Below are positions 22,660-34,296 of a stretch of 64,000 bases of DNA, in pieces. Both the position numbers and the translations under genes were made by a program. Source of the DNA: Berberis thunbergii (lineage: Eukaryota > Streptophyta > Magnoliopsida > Ranunculales > Berberidaceae); contig QNQO01007574.1 of the NCBI GenBank assembly GCA_003290165.1, forward strand, positions 344,197-408,196, written 5' to 3'. Under the pieces are notes generated by a model. It did not search any database, was not told the DNA's origin, and worked only from the letters and a program-made list of their open reading frames with translations. The stretch's first letter is position 1. Every line of letters begins with the position of its first letter.

Positions 22660-24127
22660 TAAGGGTGGGCACAGTCCGGGACAACCAATCTTAATGGGCA
22701 GACCTGGTTAGTCCCGATTGGTTTGAACCGGTGAGCTCGGACTAGAACCATATCATCCGGGTTCAAATTTTTTTTTTAATGGAAACAATAACAGATTGTT
22801 CTTTTAGTGTATCCTAGAAGCCCCTCTTTGGGCTCCAGGCCAGTACCATGCACTGTAGCTATCATCATTTGTGTTGTTCTTCCCCATCCACCACAACAAT
22901 CCACAACCACTCTCCTCTTTTCAGCCGTCAATACCTCTCTCTCCAATTTTTGTCTGCACATACCATAACAAATCTCCACTTCTCTATTTGCTGTCGCCAA
23001 CAGAGCCACCATCCCTACCCATCCCAGTTCAAAATTACAGAGGATCAAGAGAGAAATTTGAACGAAAGAGGTAAGTTCCTAAGGTGAGGCAATTTCATGG
23101 TGCTTCCAACCCGAAAAAGAAGCTAAGCGACCAATGAAGAGCAGAAGAGGCAGGTGTAGAGGAAGAACTTGATTCAAATGGATTCGGTGGTGGAGATTGA
23201 AACCTGCTGCCATAATCTTTTTACCATCCTACAGCAACTGAACCCATTCCTCCTGATGCTTTCATTTGGTTGAATCGAAACCATTTTTTTGGTTTCTTTT
23301 TTATTTGAAAGTAGTGAAACAAATAGTCAAAAAGGTAAGTTAAATGAGGGGTAGGATTGAGTCAACCTAGCAATGGGTTGTTCTTTTTATTCTTCTCATC
23401 ATTGATCCTCTCTGGCCAACCCCATATTGCATGAATTTGAATGCATTCGAAGTGGAAAGAAGAAACAAAGTAAAGTTGTCGTGCAACCTCCAACACTTTG
23501 CTCATTTTCAGGGAACTTCTTCTAGAGAACTCGATCAATCATGTTAGCGAAGTTGTCTTCTTTGGATCCAGAATCATAATCATTAATAGTGGTGTTGACG
23601 GTGGTGTCGACTATTATTTATTTGCCTATCCAACTCAGCTGAAAAATACAAAGAAGGGAAACAACGGAGAACACTGAGAGAAATGAGGATAACCTCATAG
23701 AAAAAAACTCCTCATTGCATAGTAGCAGAGTGGTGTGTGGGTTACCAAACAGTGTGGGCTGAGTGTTAGCGGGGAGAGACGAGACTGTGTGTTTTGAGGG
23801 AGAAGAGAGAATCAATGTGACCATGTGTTGGTCTCTGTTGTTGCATTTCGCAGGGAGAAATTTTGAAAGAAATCTAAGAAGAGAAAAAGATAGGGTTAGG
23901 GTATTCAAGTTCGAAAGGGGAAACGAAAAAAAAACCCTAGAAGTTGGTCTTGGCCACTTGGACTTTAGAAATAGGCTTGGATTTATAATATCGCCACAGT
24001 AACCATGACAAAATTTGAGGAACCGGTTTCATCCTGGTTCCAACCGTTTCGTGACCAGGATAAACCATCATGAATCTGTTGGTCCCGGTTTGAACATGGT
24101 CAGGATCGAGATTCTTGACCACCCTTA
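22660..24127. mobile_element. hAT-like element, diverged
   Basis: TAAGGGTGGGCACAG at the left and, reversed, TAAGGGTGGTCAAG at the right. Sub-terminal 'tcccgattggtttgaaccgg' and 'ggttccaaccg' motifs resemble the other hAT elements. No convincing 8-bp duplication (gattctac/gaactcac) and no transposase. The interior ORFs are unrecognised. Confidence 0.5.
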
Positions 24128-24496
24128 GAACTCACCACCATCCAATACAATTGCCCGTACCTACCTCCCAATTTACAAGCATATAGGTTAAATGGTTAAA
24201 TTTGATTATAATGTCGGATTGGTTGAAAACATAGCATGGCTTGATTCGATTAAAGGCTATTAGAGGAGTATCTATAATTGGAACTCAAATTTTACTTTTA
24301 CAATAACAACATCAAAGGTCGATCATCTGTGGGTTAACTAAAATCGAGGATTGTTTATTCCTTAAAGAAGGCAAAGTAATCGAATTTTCATTTACTCATC
24401 AAATAACAAATTGCTAGTTTTTTGCATTATGTATACATCTATTTTTACTATAATTGCATTTTAATACCTCATGCAACTCATGTGCTCCAATACATG

Positions 24497-25498
24497 TAAG
24501 GGTGAGCACGTGACGGGATGGACTTCATCCCTATTCCATCATGTTCATTCGGGATCGAGATAGGATCGGGACAGGATAGACCTCATCCCGACCTCGTCCC
24601 ATCCCAAATGTGTTCAGGGTGGGACGAGATGAGCATGTACTAAAAATACTCTTAGGAGTTTCTTTTCCGAACTATATGAACTTATAAGGGCTACTAACGT
24701 TATTATGTCTAATATCAATATTACCCACCTATTATTAGTAACATAAAAGATCTATATTTGTGTGTCATGTGGTTTTAAACAGTTAAAAATAATAATGACT
24801 TGGTATACATACCAGAGAGTTTATTCAACTAAGTTTTTAATTTTAAAACTGGTATAATTAGTTGTCCTTAATTGATAATACAATTTCAGTTCATATATAA
24901 AATTGGTTAAGAATTCATTTGCTACTTAAATGAATTTGAGTTTGTATTTTTGTTCATAAATATATACGCATACAAAGAGTGTGTGTGTGTGTGTGAATAT
25001 GAATTATACTTGTGAAAAGAACTTGTGCATATTTTTAATTAACTTCATAAAATGAAGACAAATAGGGAGAGAGAGAGAGTCAGAGTCTATGTGTGTGTAC
25101 AAGTGAAGCCTTTGCTTCAATATGTTGTCGCCTGTTGGTTGAGATTTTGCAATTGGTAATGCACATTTTTTATTCCAAGTTCCAACACTCAATACTTCAT
25201 GTTTATGCAATGTCATTAAATGATTAGAATACAAAAATATTCGAAATTGTTAATTGATATAGTAATGACTAAAATCAATTAGTAGAATACATGAATGTTT
25301 TTATATTGAACAATATTAACGATTTGATAGTAACATACTAACCTAATTTCAAGACGGGATAGGTGAGATTGAAAATCTTCATTACAAACTCATTACACTC
25401 TAAATCGGTACAGGACGAGACGAGATCGAGATGAGTTTCATTAATCGCAAAAGAACTCCAAAAAAATCAGGATTGAACAGGATGGGATGCCAACCCTA
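24497..25498. mobile_element. hAT-like element, shared with the paralogous segment at 42.1 kb
   Basis: TAAGGGTGAGCACG at the left and, reversed, TAGGGTTGGCATCC at the right. Flanks aatacatg/attatatg match 6/8. Sub-terminal zones repeat GGGATCGAGATAGGATC-like motifs. Its right-end sequence recurs at about 42118-42259 beside the second lectin-kinase pseudogene, so it was in place before that segment was duplicated. Confidence 0.55.
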
Positions 25499-25880
25499 AT
25501 TATATGTATTTTTTTTAATTGTTGTTTGTACTTTTAATTGAATTTTGCTTGATATGATTCATACCACTACAAGAAAAGTGATCATTGATAGCTAATGTTT
25601 ATAGCGTTTTTGTGAAAAGCGCTATAATTGATTGAATTACGAACAATTACAAATAATGAAACAACCATATTGACCAAAAGCTCGCGGGCAAAGTGAAAAA
25701 GATACATAGGCGGGACTTGTAATTCGCAGGGCGCCAAGAATCCCGCTCGAATAAAAAAAAAGAACAAAAGCAAAACAAAGAAGAAGGAAGGAAGGAAGGC
25801 ACGCAGTTACCTCTCGTGAACTCCTCTTCCCCAACTTGATCCAAACTCTCCTCTTACCCTGTTTTCGACGTTCCGGAGTT

Positions 25881-26106
25881 GATTTCGACGTCCGCTTGCG
25901 CGGTAGATCACTTGATTTCTCGGATTTCGCAAAATCTTCGAGTTAGGGCTTCGAACACTCTCCGAAGGACTGACTTCACGAAGAGGTTCTACGTGATTTC
26001 GACGTCCATTTGCGTGGTAGATCACTTGTTTTCTCGGATTTCGCAAAATCTTCGAGTTAGGGCTTCGAACACTCTCCGAAGGACTGACTTCACGAAGAGG
26101 TTCTAC
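25881..26106 (+). repeat. 114-bp tandem duplication in the leader of the CACTA element
   Basis: 25881-25994 and 25995-26106 are near identical (starting GATTTCGACGTCC, ending GAGGTTCTAC). The second copy runs directly into a splice-donor-like CG|GTATGT. This looks like the first exon of the chimeric transcription unit. Confidence 0.85.
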
Positions 26107-26554
26107 GGTATGTTTTCGATTTCAATTGGTTCAATCTATTTTGTTGTTTTCTATCAATTAGAAGTTCGAATCTATGAGTATGTAATGTTTTAATCAAATT
26201 TTTTTTTCGAATTTATCTTCGAGGTTAGGAACTAAAACTACTTTTTTTCTCTGCATTGTGGTAAACTGGATCACGACCAACAAGATTATCATGACCTTTG
26301 TGATTGTTGTTGTTGTTGTTATTATTTATTTATTTTTATTATTTTTTTGAATGGCTTGTGGTTATGTTTTATAGCATGATTTGGTAACTACCTGACAATA
26401 TGTTACCAGTCCTAACTGTTATATATTTTTTGATGGTTAGAAACCATATTTCCAATGTGTTCTGGGCTATGGTTACCCTTACATTGTGCCATTGTGGTGA
26501 TACGAGCCTTCTCTTAAGCTTTAACTCTTTAAATTTTTTGTTTATCTTTTGAAG

Positions 26555-26913
26555 GTTGTGGCTTTGTCAAGTTTGCTAGTAGAGACATGGCAGCAGCAGC
26601 TATAGCTGGTCTGAATGGAACATATGTGATGAGGGTAAGCCTTAGCTCATGACACTGCTATGTATTTCATCTCTGTTTCAAGTTTTGTGCTTCACGTTCA
26701 TTATTATTTGTTCGCTGTTACTCAGGGTTGTGACCAGCCATTAACAGTTCGGTTTGATGATCCTTAGAGGCCTCGAGGTTCAGATTCGAGGTTAAACACC
26801 CTTCTATTATTGTTTTTTGCCATTGAGTTTAGGACTCTGTTGTAGACAATTCTTCAAATATATGAAAAGCATGTGGAATAAGGATTCACATGAGCATTTA
26901 ATTTGTCCTCTCG

Positions 26914-26952
<39 letters not shown>

Positions 26953-28188
26953 TATTTACTTTTCTTGTCATTCATGTAGAATTTCTAAATGAGCATAGTT
27001 GTATTGATCTTTAATAGTTGCATGCTTGTCTCCTCATTCTTGGCCAACAAGCAGCAGGTACTTTGACTATTGCAAGCCTATCTGTCTTTTAGAGATTTAT
27101 ACAAGAAAATATATCAGCTATTAGTCAGGGAAGCATTCTTGGCCAAAAGAAATATTTATATGGTTGAAACTTGTCAATCCATATTCCACTGCTCTTAGCT
27201 GTTTGGCATCTAAAATCAAGAAATTAAAACAAATTAGGGGTCCTTGAACTTTTCCAATATCCATCCCATTTCTTTCTTTTGGCATTGAAATAAGTATATT
27301 GAGAATTGAGAAGTCACGTATTCATAGATTCTATAAAATTTCCAAGAGCAGAGTTATGCCATGCAAGATATCTCCTTTATTTGGATCGAAATGCTATTTT
27401 TGGAGTAGGTATTATGTGTAATGGTTTCTCATTAATGAATTGTCTAAATGTACTAACGTGTAACGGCTGCTGTCTTCCGTTCAGTTCCATTCCTAGTTTA
27501 GTGTTGCTAACGTTTACTTTGATGCTCCAAAATTTTTGGTGGTTATAGCTAAATATGATATCTTTTACTGCAGCCGCAGTGGGGAGGGACAACACCACAG
27601 ACAGTTGGTAGCACACCTCCAGTTGTTCAAGCCTCAGTTGTGCCTTCGACTACATCAGCTAATCCTGCTGCACCTGTAAGCATGCAGGCAACGGCTCCAA
27701 CTTGTAACTGGACAGAACACACCTCTCCAGAAGGCTACAAGTACTACAGTACTACTATAACAGTCAAACGACTGAGAGCAGGGTATGTGTTTTATCTAAA
27801 GCTTTCACTGCTTCGTGGTATCTCAGATTCTGGTAGATAACCATCAAAATGAATGTGTAGTGGAGAAGCCTGAGGAGCTCGCGCTATTTGAACAACAGAA
27901 ACAACAACAGAAGCCTGCAGTTCAACTTCAACCACAGCCACAGCCACAGCTTCATTCACATCCACAGGTTCTGCACACACAACATGTCTTGCAAACGCCA
28001 GCTCCACAGAGTCAGATGCAGACGCAGTTCCAGAATCAGCAACAATTACAGTACCAACGGCCATCGGACAGTATTCATTTATTGGTTTCTATAAAGCCAT
28101 GAAACTCTTTTCTTGGTTATATCATAATTCTGCTGTCTGAATTTTTCAGTATCAGGCTTCTGGAGGAGTCGGGCACCAAAATGCTCAG
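26555..28188 (+). pseudogene. Captured FCA-like fragment: end of an RRM plus WW-domain region
   Basis: FCA is a nuclear RNA-binding protein that promotes flowering by controlling 3'-end processing at FLC. Exon-like blocks with matching splice sites: 26555-26634 (GCGFVKFASRD, GTYVMR), 26726-~26790 (GCDQPLTVRFDDP, then RPRGSDSR), 27574-27782 (TPQTVGSTPP ... CNWTEHTSPEGYKYY, first half of a WW domain), 27861-~28067 (WEKPEELALFEQQ, the second WW tryptophan, then a Gln-rich tail) and 28150-28188 (YQASGGVGHQNAQ). The order and RRM-WW-polyQ layout match FCA. Defects: TAG at 26765-26767 where the family has Lys, a frameshift before the end of the WW first exon, and both termini missing. It has been copied with introns, so it came from genomic DNA. 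It cannot encode FCA, but it could give antisense or small-RNA effects. Confidence 0.82.
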
Positions 28189-28608
28189 GTAAATGTCCAC
28201 ATTATCTGATTATCTAAATCCAGACCACGAATTTACGTGAGAATATTTACTAAGCCTAGTTAATTGGCTATAGTTTTCTGTTCAAAGTGCACCTCGTGAG
28301 GTAAGAGGCACTAAAGCATCTATGGATCCCTTTTTCGTTACTTATGTACCAAGGGAATTTTGAAAGTGAAATTCTTTAGTTGAAAATTGTTAAAATGCAT
28401 TTAATTGACACATATAGGTACGTGTACTGTGTGGCACCATGGACAAACTGATCCCTGGCTAGCCTGATTTTTTAGCACAATGATATGGTTATTTTCTTGA
28501 AATCTCTGAAGTTGTATGACTTGTAAGTCTTTATAAATTACAAGTAAATACACTGATTTTTTGTTAATCTCATTCCTCATTCGTCTATTTTCAACTGTAA
28601 AATGATAG

Positions 28609-28677
28609 GCTGGTGAAGATGCTGAATACTCAAAATTGGCAAACGTCGAGTTGAAGAAGATGTTTGCTAAACGCACG
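28609..28677 (+). pseudogene. Unassigned captured exon
   Basis: A 69-bp block open in one frame (AGEDAEYSKLANVELKKMFA), bounded by ATAG and GGTAAGT-like splice sites. The source gene was not recognised. Its position between FCA and helicase pieces, and its intact splice sites, suggest another captured exon. Confidence 0.4.
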
Positions 28678-29255
28678 GTAAGTAAAATTATACTTCTGGT
28701 TTATGTAACATTGTTCCCCATATGAGGTTCAAATGCAGTTCTAAACCACATCTAAAGCCACCATTGTCTTCTAAGAAATAGCAACTGTAAATTCATGAAA
28801 GGCTTTGCTTTAAGAATCACTTGATGGAGTCCGGGTCAGAGTTTTAGAAGTGGAGGCCAAGTTGCTTGCTTTTGTGAGGCTGAGCATAAGCCTCCAGGGT
28901 CAAGACTCAACTTTTTTATTCCAGCAAAACATGAAAACATCATAAACGAATTACTTAAAAACAAGGGATGCATCATTGAAATATATGAAATAAACCAATA
29001 GGAATAGGTTTGTAGTACAGATTGATTAAGTCAACAAATGAATAGGTTTCAGGTCTTAAGTTCGAAAGGAAGGGGTGATTTTCTTTATCCTGTTTGGCCT
29101 CTATAGCACGATATTCCTTGTATTCTGAAATTTCCTTAAGCAGCCTTGTTTTCTTCAACTGAAAAATTCAATAACAATCTAAATTTTTTTAGAGTAGCAG
29201 ACTGGCTGCTTGGTGCAGTAACAGAGAAGGGCTTATGTATTGTTTCCTGATATAG

Positions 29256-29328
29256 GCGTCGAATTTGTTATTGCTACACCTGGAAGGTTGATTGGCTTGT
29301 TAGAATCTCACCATACAAACTTGAGAAG
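29256..29328 (+). pseudogene. Captured DEAD-box RNA helicase exon
   Basis: GVEFVIATPGRLIGLLESHH followed by TNLRRV is motif Ib (TPGR) and neighbouring sequence of a DDX5/RH20-type RNA helicase, normally followed by the DEAD box. The exon begins at an AG acceptor (29254-29255); GTTATAGTG follows, not a clear donor. Only this exon is present, so no ATPase function remains. Confidence 0.8.
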
Positions 29329-29799
29329 GGTTATAGTGAGGGGAATTATAATTGTCAGTTTGGTTTTGGTGACAAAGTATTGAGTTTGGTGATAAGCTGT
29401 TGACGGCGAAGAGTAGTGAGAACTTGTGTGTTTTTGTATGTTTTTCTTTGAAATCCATTCATGTTTATTTGCTTACACTATTCAACATTAATGTTTAGCC
29501 TGAATAGGTACATATGCATTCATGGACAATTAATTAAAACTGAAAACGCTACAAACCAAAGGAGCGCGCGGGAACTTAAAAAAGAAAGGCGGGATTGAAA
29601 TTCACGGACGCGGTTTCATTTTTGGTTTGTGTGAGCAAATAATAAAAAACGCTACTGCTTCACTCTCTCCATCTCTATCGATCTTCTGAATCAAATTAAA
29701 TTGGTTTGTGACTTGATCTAATTAAATTGTTCGTTCGAAGAAAGCCCTAATTTTGTAATTTGTTCTTAATTGATATGTATCTTTTCTTTTCATTTCTAG

Positions 29800-29904
29800 C
29801 ATGTTTGTAGGGACTTGGAATGCCGGAGGAAAATCACCCCATGAAGGCCTAAACTTGAGAGATTGGTTAAGAACACCTGCTCCAGCTGACATTTATGTGC
29901 TTGG
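29800..29904 (+). pseudogene. Captured inositol polyphosphate 5-phosphatase exon
   Basis: [20 protein letters not shown] and PADIYVLG form the start of the catalytic fold of plant type I inositol polyphosphate 5-phosphatases. The single exon is open, bounded by TTCTAG and GGGTGAGT, and joins no other exon of the same gene. About 200 bp upstream (29560-29640) is a GC-rich, leader-like segment resembling the left end of this element. Confidence 0.85.
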
Positions 29905-30445
29905 GTGAGTTAATTTTTTCAAACAACTCTACCAACCTTATCTTTGTTCATTACTTCACTCACTTGCCCCACACACCACACTTCTATCCATCCCTATCTA
30001 TTTTTCATAAGACTAAGACAACTGATTTTTCATGAATATATATATATATTTGAATATTTGTTATGTTGGTTGTGTTTTTAGATCTAGATTTTGTTCTCAT
30101 GGATTTTGGTAGATAAGGATGCTTGAGAAGGTGGTTTTTTCTTAGAAACCTTTCCCAATTTTCTTCTGTGTCTACTTCCCATGGTTGGAGATCCTCGACT
30201 TTTCAACACCGTTTCGACTTTTCAACACTGTTTATGAGAAACACAACAGTTAATGAAGCAAGTGAACATTTAATGTAAATGCTGAGCGAAATCAGCCAAT
30301 AAATTGGTCATACATTCTCTCAACAACACTAATTGATATTGGAAGTTAGAAGCAAGATTCTTTATTGAGCATGAGAAATGAATGTGGATATGTTATTTTC
30401 ATTTATATCTGTCAAATTTATCTTACCACATCTCAAAATTTTCAG

Positions 30446-30785
30446 GAAGTAAACAATTTGCGAGGAAATAAATGGCCACCTTTTCGGATATTGTTGCTTC
30501 AGGAGTTGTCAATCTAACAACTGCCATTGTATTCCTGGTGGCATTTGCGATATTGCGACTTCAGCCCTTCAACGATAGAGTTTACTTCCCGAAATGGTAT
30601 CTTAAAGGGTCAAGGGGCAGCCCAACATGTTCTGGAGGAGCTGTAAATAAATTTGTCAACTTGGACTTCAAAACATATATAAGGTTCTTGAATTGGATGC
30701 CAACAGCACTGAGAATGCCAGAACCTGAGCTTATCGCTCACGCAGGACTTGACTCTGCTGTATATGTTCGAATTTACCTTCTTGG
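30446..30785 (+). pseudogene. Captured first coding exon of an OSCA/CSC1-like channel
   Basis: From ATG at 30472 the exon reads MATFSDIVASGVVNLTTA, a transmembrane helix (IVFLVAFAILRLQP), NDRVYFPKWYLKG, RFLNWMPTALRMPEPELI and HAGLDSAVYVRIYLLG. That is the first membrane segment and conserved N-terminal cytosolic start of hyperosmolality-gated calcium channels. It is fully open for 104 codons and spliceable (TTCAG acceptor, GGGTGAG donor). The remaining exons are absent. The intact start codon makes it a possible start of translation for a chimeric transcript. Confidence 0.88.
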
Positions 30786-31526
30786 GTGAGTTTTCAGTAT
30801 GCAGCTTCTCATATTCATCTTTTCTTCTGAAATATGTGATAGCAAAGCATGTCTATGGCATATCTCTTTTGAATTTCTATCCTTTTTTTTTTTTTTTTTT
30901 TCTTAAGTGCTTTGTCACATAGCTTAAGTTATGAACATATGAAGCTTTGACTCTTAATTTACCAAATCTTGCTATTGATACATTAGAGTTACTTTCTAGT
31001 ATGACTAAAGAGTTTTATTCACTAGTTGTTAGCTTTAATACCCTGCTTATATTTATACTAGTTGTTACTTACATAATTTGGCATATATTCTGCATTGTTC
31101 CGAGTTATTTCGTGTCTTGCAACAAAAGGGTGGATCCAAGTGGTATTTGAATGGCCATTTTGAGGATGAAAAATCTTCTAGTTAAAAGGAGGGACCAAGT
31201 TTTTCAAACATTAAATTTGGAATAGAAAAATTGGCCATTAAATTATTGAAGAATTTTCATATACAAAATGGTCATTCAAATTTCCAAACAAGAATTTTCA
31301 GACACCCCATTTAATTCTCTGTGACTAATACTAGTAGACCAAAAAGTTTTGATGGGTCATAATCTGAGATGAACCCCACAAACATGCATCAAAGTAGAGC
31401 CCAATCTTAAATTTGTTGCTCTAATGTAAGACTATGTATAAGTATTTATATATGTATATAGTAGTTCTAAAAAAGTTATAAGCTAGCCAAAAAAGAAAGA
31501 GAAAAACAAGACCCCCTAGCTACATT

Positions 31527-31688
31527 ATGGCTGATCATGCTGGAATCTCTATGTACTCTGTTGTTATTCCCTGCTTGATTCTTCTTTTGTGCTACTTCTC
31601 TAAGTTAACCAAGCTATATGGACCAATATTTCAGATCAAATTTGGTACTAAACCTTGTGTTGTGGTCAGTTCCCATGCCTTGGCCAAG
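31527..31688 (+). pseudogene. Captured cytochrome P450 N-terminal fragment with internal deletion
   Basis: Starts MADHAGISMYSVVIPCLILL (membrane anchor) and jumps directly to KLYGPIFQIKFGTKPCVVVS, which in family members lies some 40 residues further on. The proline-rich hinge is lost. Ends at AAG|GTTAAAA. A CYP71-clan (CYP93-like) origin is a guess. No heme-binding region is present. Confidence 0.75.
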
Positions 31689-32905
31689 GTTAAAACTGCA
31701 TTTTGATTGTCTTGTGAGCTAAAACTGTCTTTGCTTGCCTACCTATTTGCTTGTTTATGAGTTCTAGGTGAATTTGGCCTAGTCCTTGATTCAAATTTAT
31801 TTTTTTAAATGTTTATAATGTGAAGGCTGTTTATAAACAATTTGACTCAAGAAATAACTTTCTAATATGGAGGCTGTTTTTTTTTTTTTTTTTTACATAC
31901 TGTGCCTATTTTATAAACTGGACAGAGTACTTTGTCTTGCTGGACAGAGTGCTCTGTCTTGCTGAAGTTGTTGCTGCTTTGGCAGCGAATGTTTGTGATG
32001 AATTTGCTGATGTCTTGGTGGTCAGTTGGTAATGCTTGTGCGGGTTCGAATATGGCTGGGAGCCGGCTTTGCATGGTGTTGTTTTGTGCTTGCATGATTT
32101 GGATTGCAAGTTGCAAATTGGACTCAAGTAACGCCCTTTTGCTATTTGTATATAGTGACAGGTTTTACATTTGGATTGCAAGTTGCAAATTGTTGGAGTT
32201 ACCTCATTTTTTTAATTTTCTATGACAGGTTTTACATTGTCAACTTGTCATTAATTTCTTTCCTGTGTTGGACATCTGACAACTCTTGGAATCATTTTTG
32301 CAATTGGAAACCTGGATATTAATTCATCAAGTCATGGTCTACACTCTAAGTCGATAATCAAGGAAATGGTATGCGTTCACTGACTCGTTTTTACTTTTCG
32401 AATTACTGCTACACAGACTGTTTTTGACACTTGGAATTATGATTCACCACCTCAGTTGTACTAAACTGTCTATTACATGGTCCATTGATAGCTTTTCATG
32501 CAAAACTTCAAGCCTACCATACCCAGGTTTCTATGATTACCTTTTTGATCAGCTTCCTAAGTATATCTATAATTTGATTTTGAATACATAATGTCAATCA
32601 TTTGATTTTGAATACATAATATCAATCATTTGGTTATTTTGAATACATTTCACTTTATCATTTATGCCCTGTTTTTTTGGTACTTGTTCTGTGCTAATGA
32701 CTTGTGAATGTTACTGAAAATGAGAAATTTGATTATGCCCATCTTGAGCTAAGTTGAAAGGTGAAAAATGCATCAAGATTTTTGTGTTCATTTCTTGGAG
32801 CTCTTCATGAAGGGTATTTCTATGCACATTGATTTCTCCGTTTTATCTGTTGCATGTTTTGCATATGCAAATCTCTTGATTTCAAGTGGGCCCACTTCTG
32901 TTTTT

Positions 32906-33000
32906 TTTTTAAGATGCTGGTTAGGCAATGGCGTGATGGTGGCTGCGGACTGTCTTGAGGTTAAGATGCTGGTTAGGCAATGGCGTGATGGTGGCTGCCA
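32906..33000 (+). repeat. Direct repeat of about 35 bp
   Basis: 'aagatgctggttaggcaatg' and the following 'gcgtgatggtggctgc' occur twice, near 32911-32946 and 32963-32998, separated by about 16 bp. They lie in an unusual GC-rich, GCTGCTG-rich stretch (32900-33310) in the CACTA element. Possibly another captured segment; origin unknown. Confidence 0.7.
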
Positions 33001-33314
33001 GGCTTATGTTTGCTGCGTTGCAGTGGCCTGGTTTGCTGTGCACTGCTGTGTTGCGGTCAGTCTGCCGCGGCTCGACTTGCTGTGAGGCTGTGGACGTTTG
33101 AATGTATGCGGGGTGCTGTCTAGTGACGGTATGCGGCCTGCTGAGATGATGCTGCGAAAGTGCGACTGCGACACAGTTATGTTGCTGCTGAGGCGCTGCG
33201 TTGTTGCTGCTGTGCTGCAGTGTTGTTGCTGCTGTGTTTGCTGCTGCTGGGACGCGTTTGCTGCTGTATGTAGCAGCGTTTGGTTGGAGCGTGTGTATGC
33301 TGGCTTTGCATGAG

Positions 33315-33565
33315 ATGGTTGTTGTAAGTGGAGATCCTGAGGAAACCATTGAAAAGATGTCAATGCTATTGAAAAAGTTCAAAGATTTTATGCAGATTGA
33401 GAATCCGAGCTTATGTGCTTCTGCGAGTGAAAAAGTCTTCATCCAGAGGTCAAATTACTGGTCTTAGCTGATGGTAGTCCAAAATCTCCTGTCATACTGG
33501 ATGATTTCCGTTGTCCTATATCCCTAGAATTGATGAAGGATCCAGTCATCGTATCTACAGGGCAG
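33315..33565 (+). pseudogene. Captured PUB13/PUB14-like U-box E3 ligase fragment
   Basis: SGDPEETIEKMSMLLKKFKD and [16 protein letters not shown] match the linker of plant U-box/ARM E3 ubiquitin ligases. After two frameshifts the first part of the U-box follows ([27 protein letters not shown]), ending at a GCAG|GTATAT donor as in the family. A stop at 33464-33466 (TAG) closes the first frame. The rest of the U-box and all ARM repeats are absent, so no E2 binding is expected. Confidence 0.87.
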
Positions 33566-33907
33566 GTATATGCACAACTCACTATTTTCTGCTCTCCAAT
33601 AAGAAAAACCTATGTGTATTCTTTCTGTTATGCTAAATGAAAAGTCTAGTTTAATGAGTTTCCCTTTGATCTGTAAGTAATAGTAGTTTTGGACTCTCGC
33701 AGAAAATTAATCCTAGTGAATGGTCTTAACCATCACTTCAGTGCATTCTTTTTGCATAGTCAGGAGAACTAAGTCCATATAACTGTTCAAACTCCACGAT
33801 TAATGTCCCGATGCATTTGAAATTTTACTGAAGCATGTTTCCTCGTGAAAACCATTCAATTCTGTTAAGTCCAGTCCTAATTATTATGTCTTGATCTGTT
33901 TTTTCAG

Positions 33908-34047
33908 CTTATGCAAGAACAACACTCTTGATCGTAGCTTGATAAAGGGGAAGATCGTTGTCTGTGCTTTTGAACTCCCAGACCTTAAAAGTGGGTGGTG
34001 TTATTGGCATGATTCTCATTGATCCAATGGTCAAAACCATCGCTTAA
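33908..34047 (+). pseudogene. Captured subtilisin-like protease (PA domain) exon
   Basis: CKNNTLDRSLIKGKIVVCAF, then after a one-base frameshift VGGVIGMILIDPM: the protease-associated insert of plant secreted subtilases. The acceptor TTTTCAG is intact. A TAA at 34045-34047 ends the second frame and may serve as the end of the chimeric unit, 250 bp before the sub-terminal repeats. Catalytic Asp, His and Ser regions are not present. Confidence 0.82.
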
Positions 34048-34296
34048 TTTTCAGTTTGTTATCCCAAGTACCATAATTGTAATACATTATCTTATTAATT
34101 ACATTATTTTTATTATTTGATAGATTTTGTGACTCGATGTAATACCGTTTATTAATTAATTACATTATATACTTTGCCTCCATTCATTGAAATGTTTAAC
34201 TTTGGCACATTAAAATTTTTATTTTCTAGACATAAAACTTATGAGATGTAATAAAAAGTCATTTGATAGTAAAAAAAAAAAAAAAAAAAAAATTTC

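Noticed and set aside
32921..33442. 173-residue Gln/Ala/His-rich minus ORF
   Set aside because: Antisense frame of a GC-rich repeat and of the U-box fragment.
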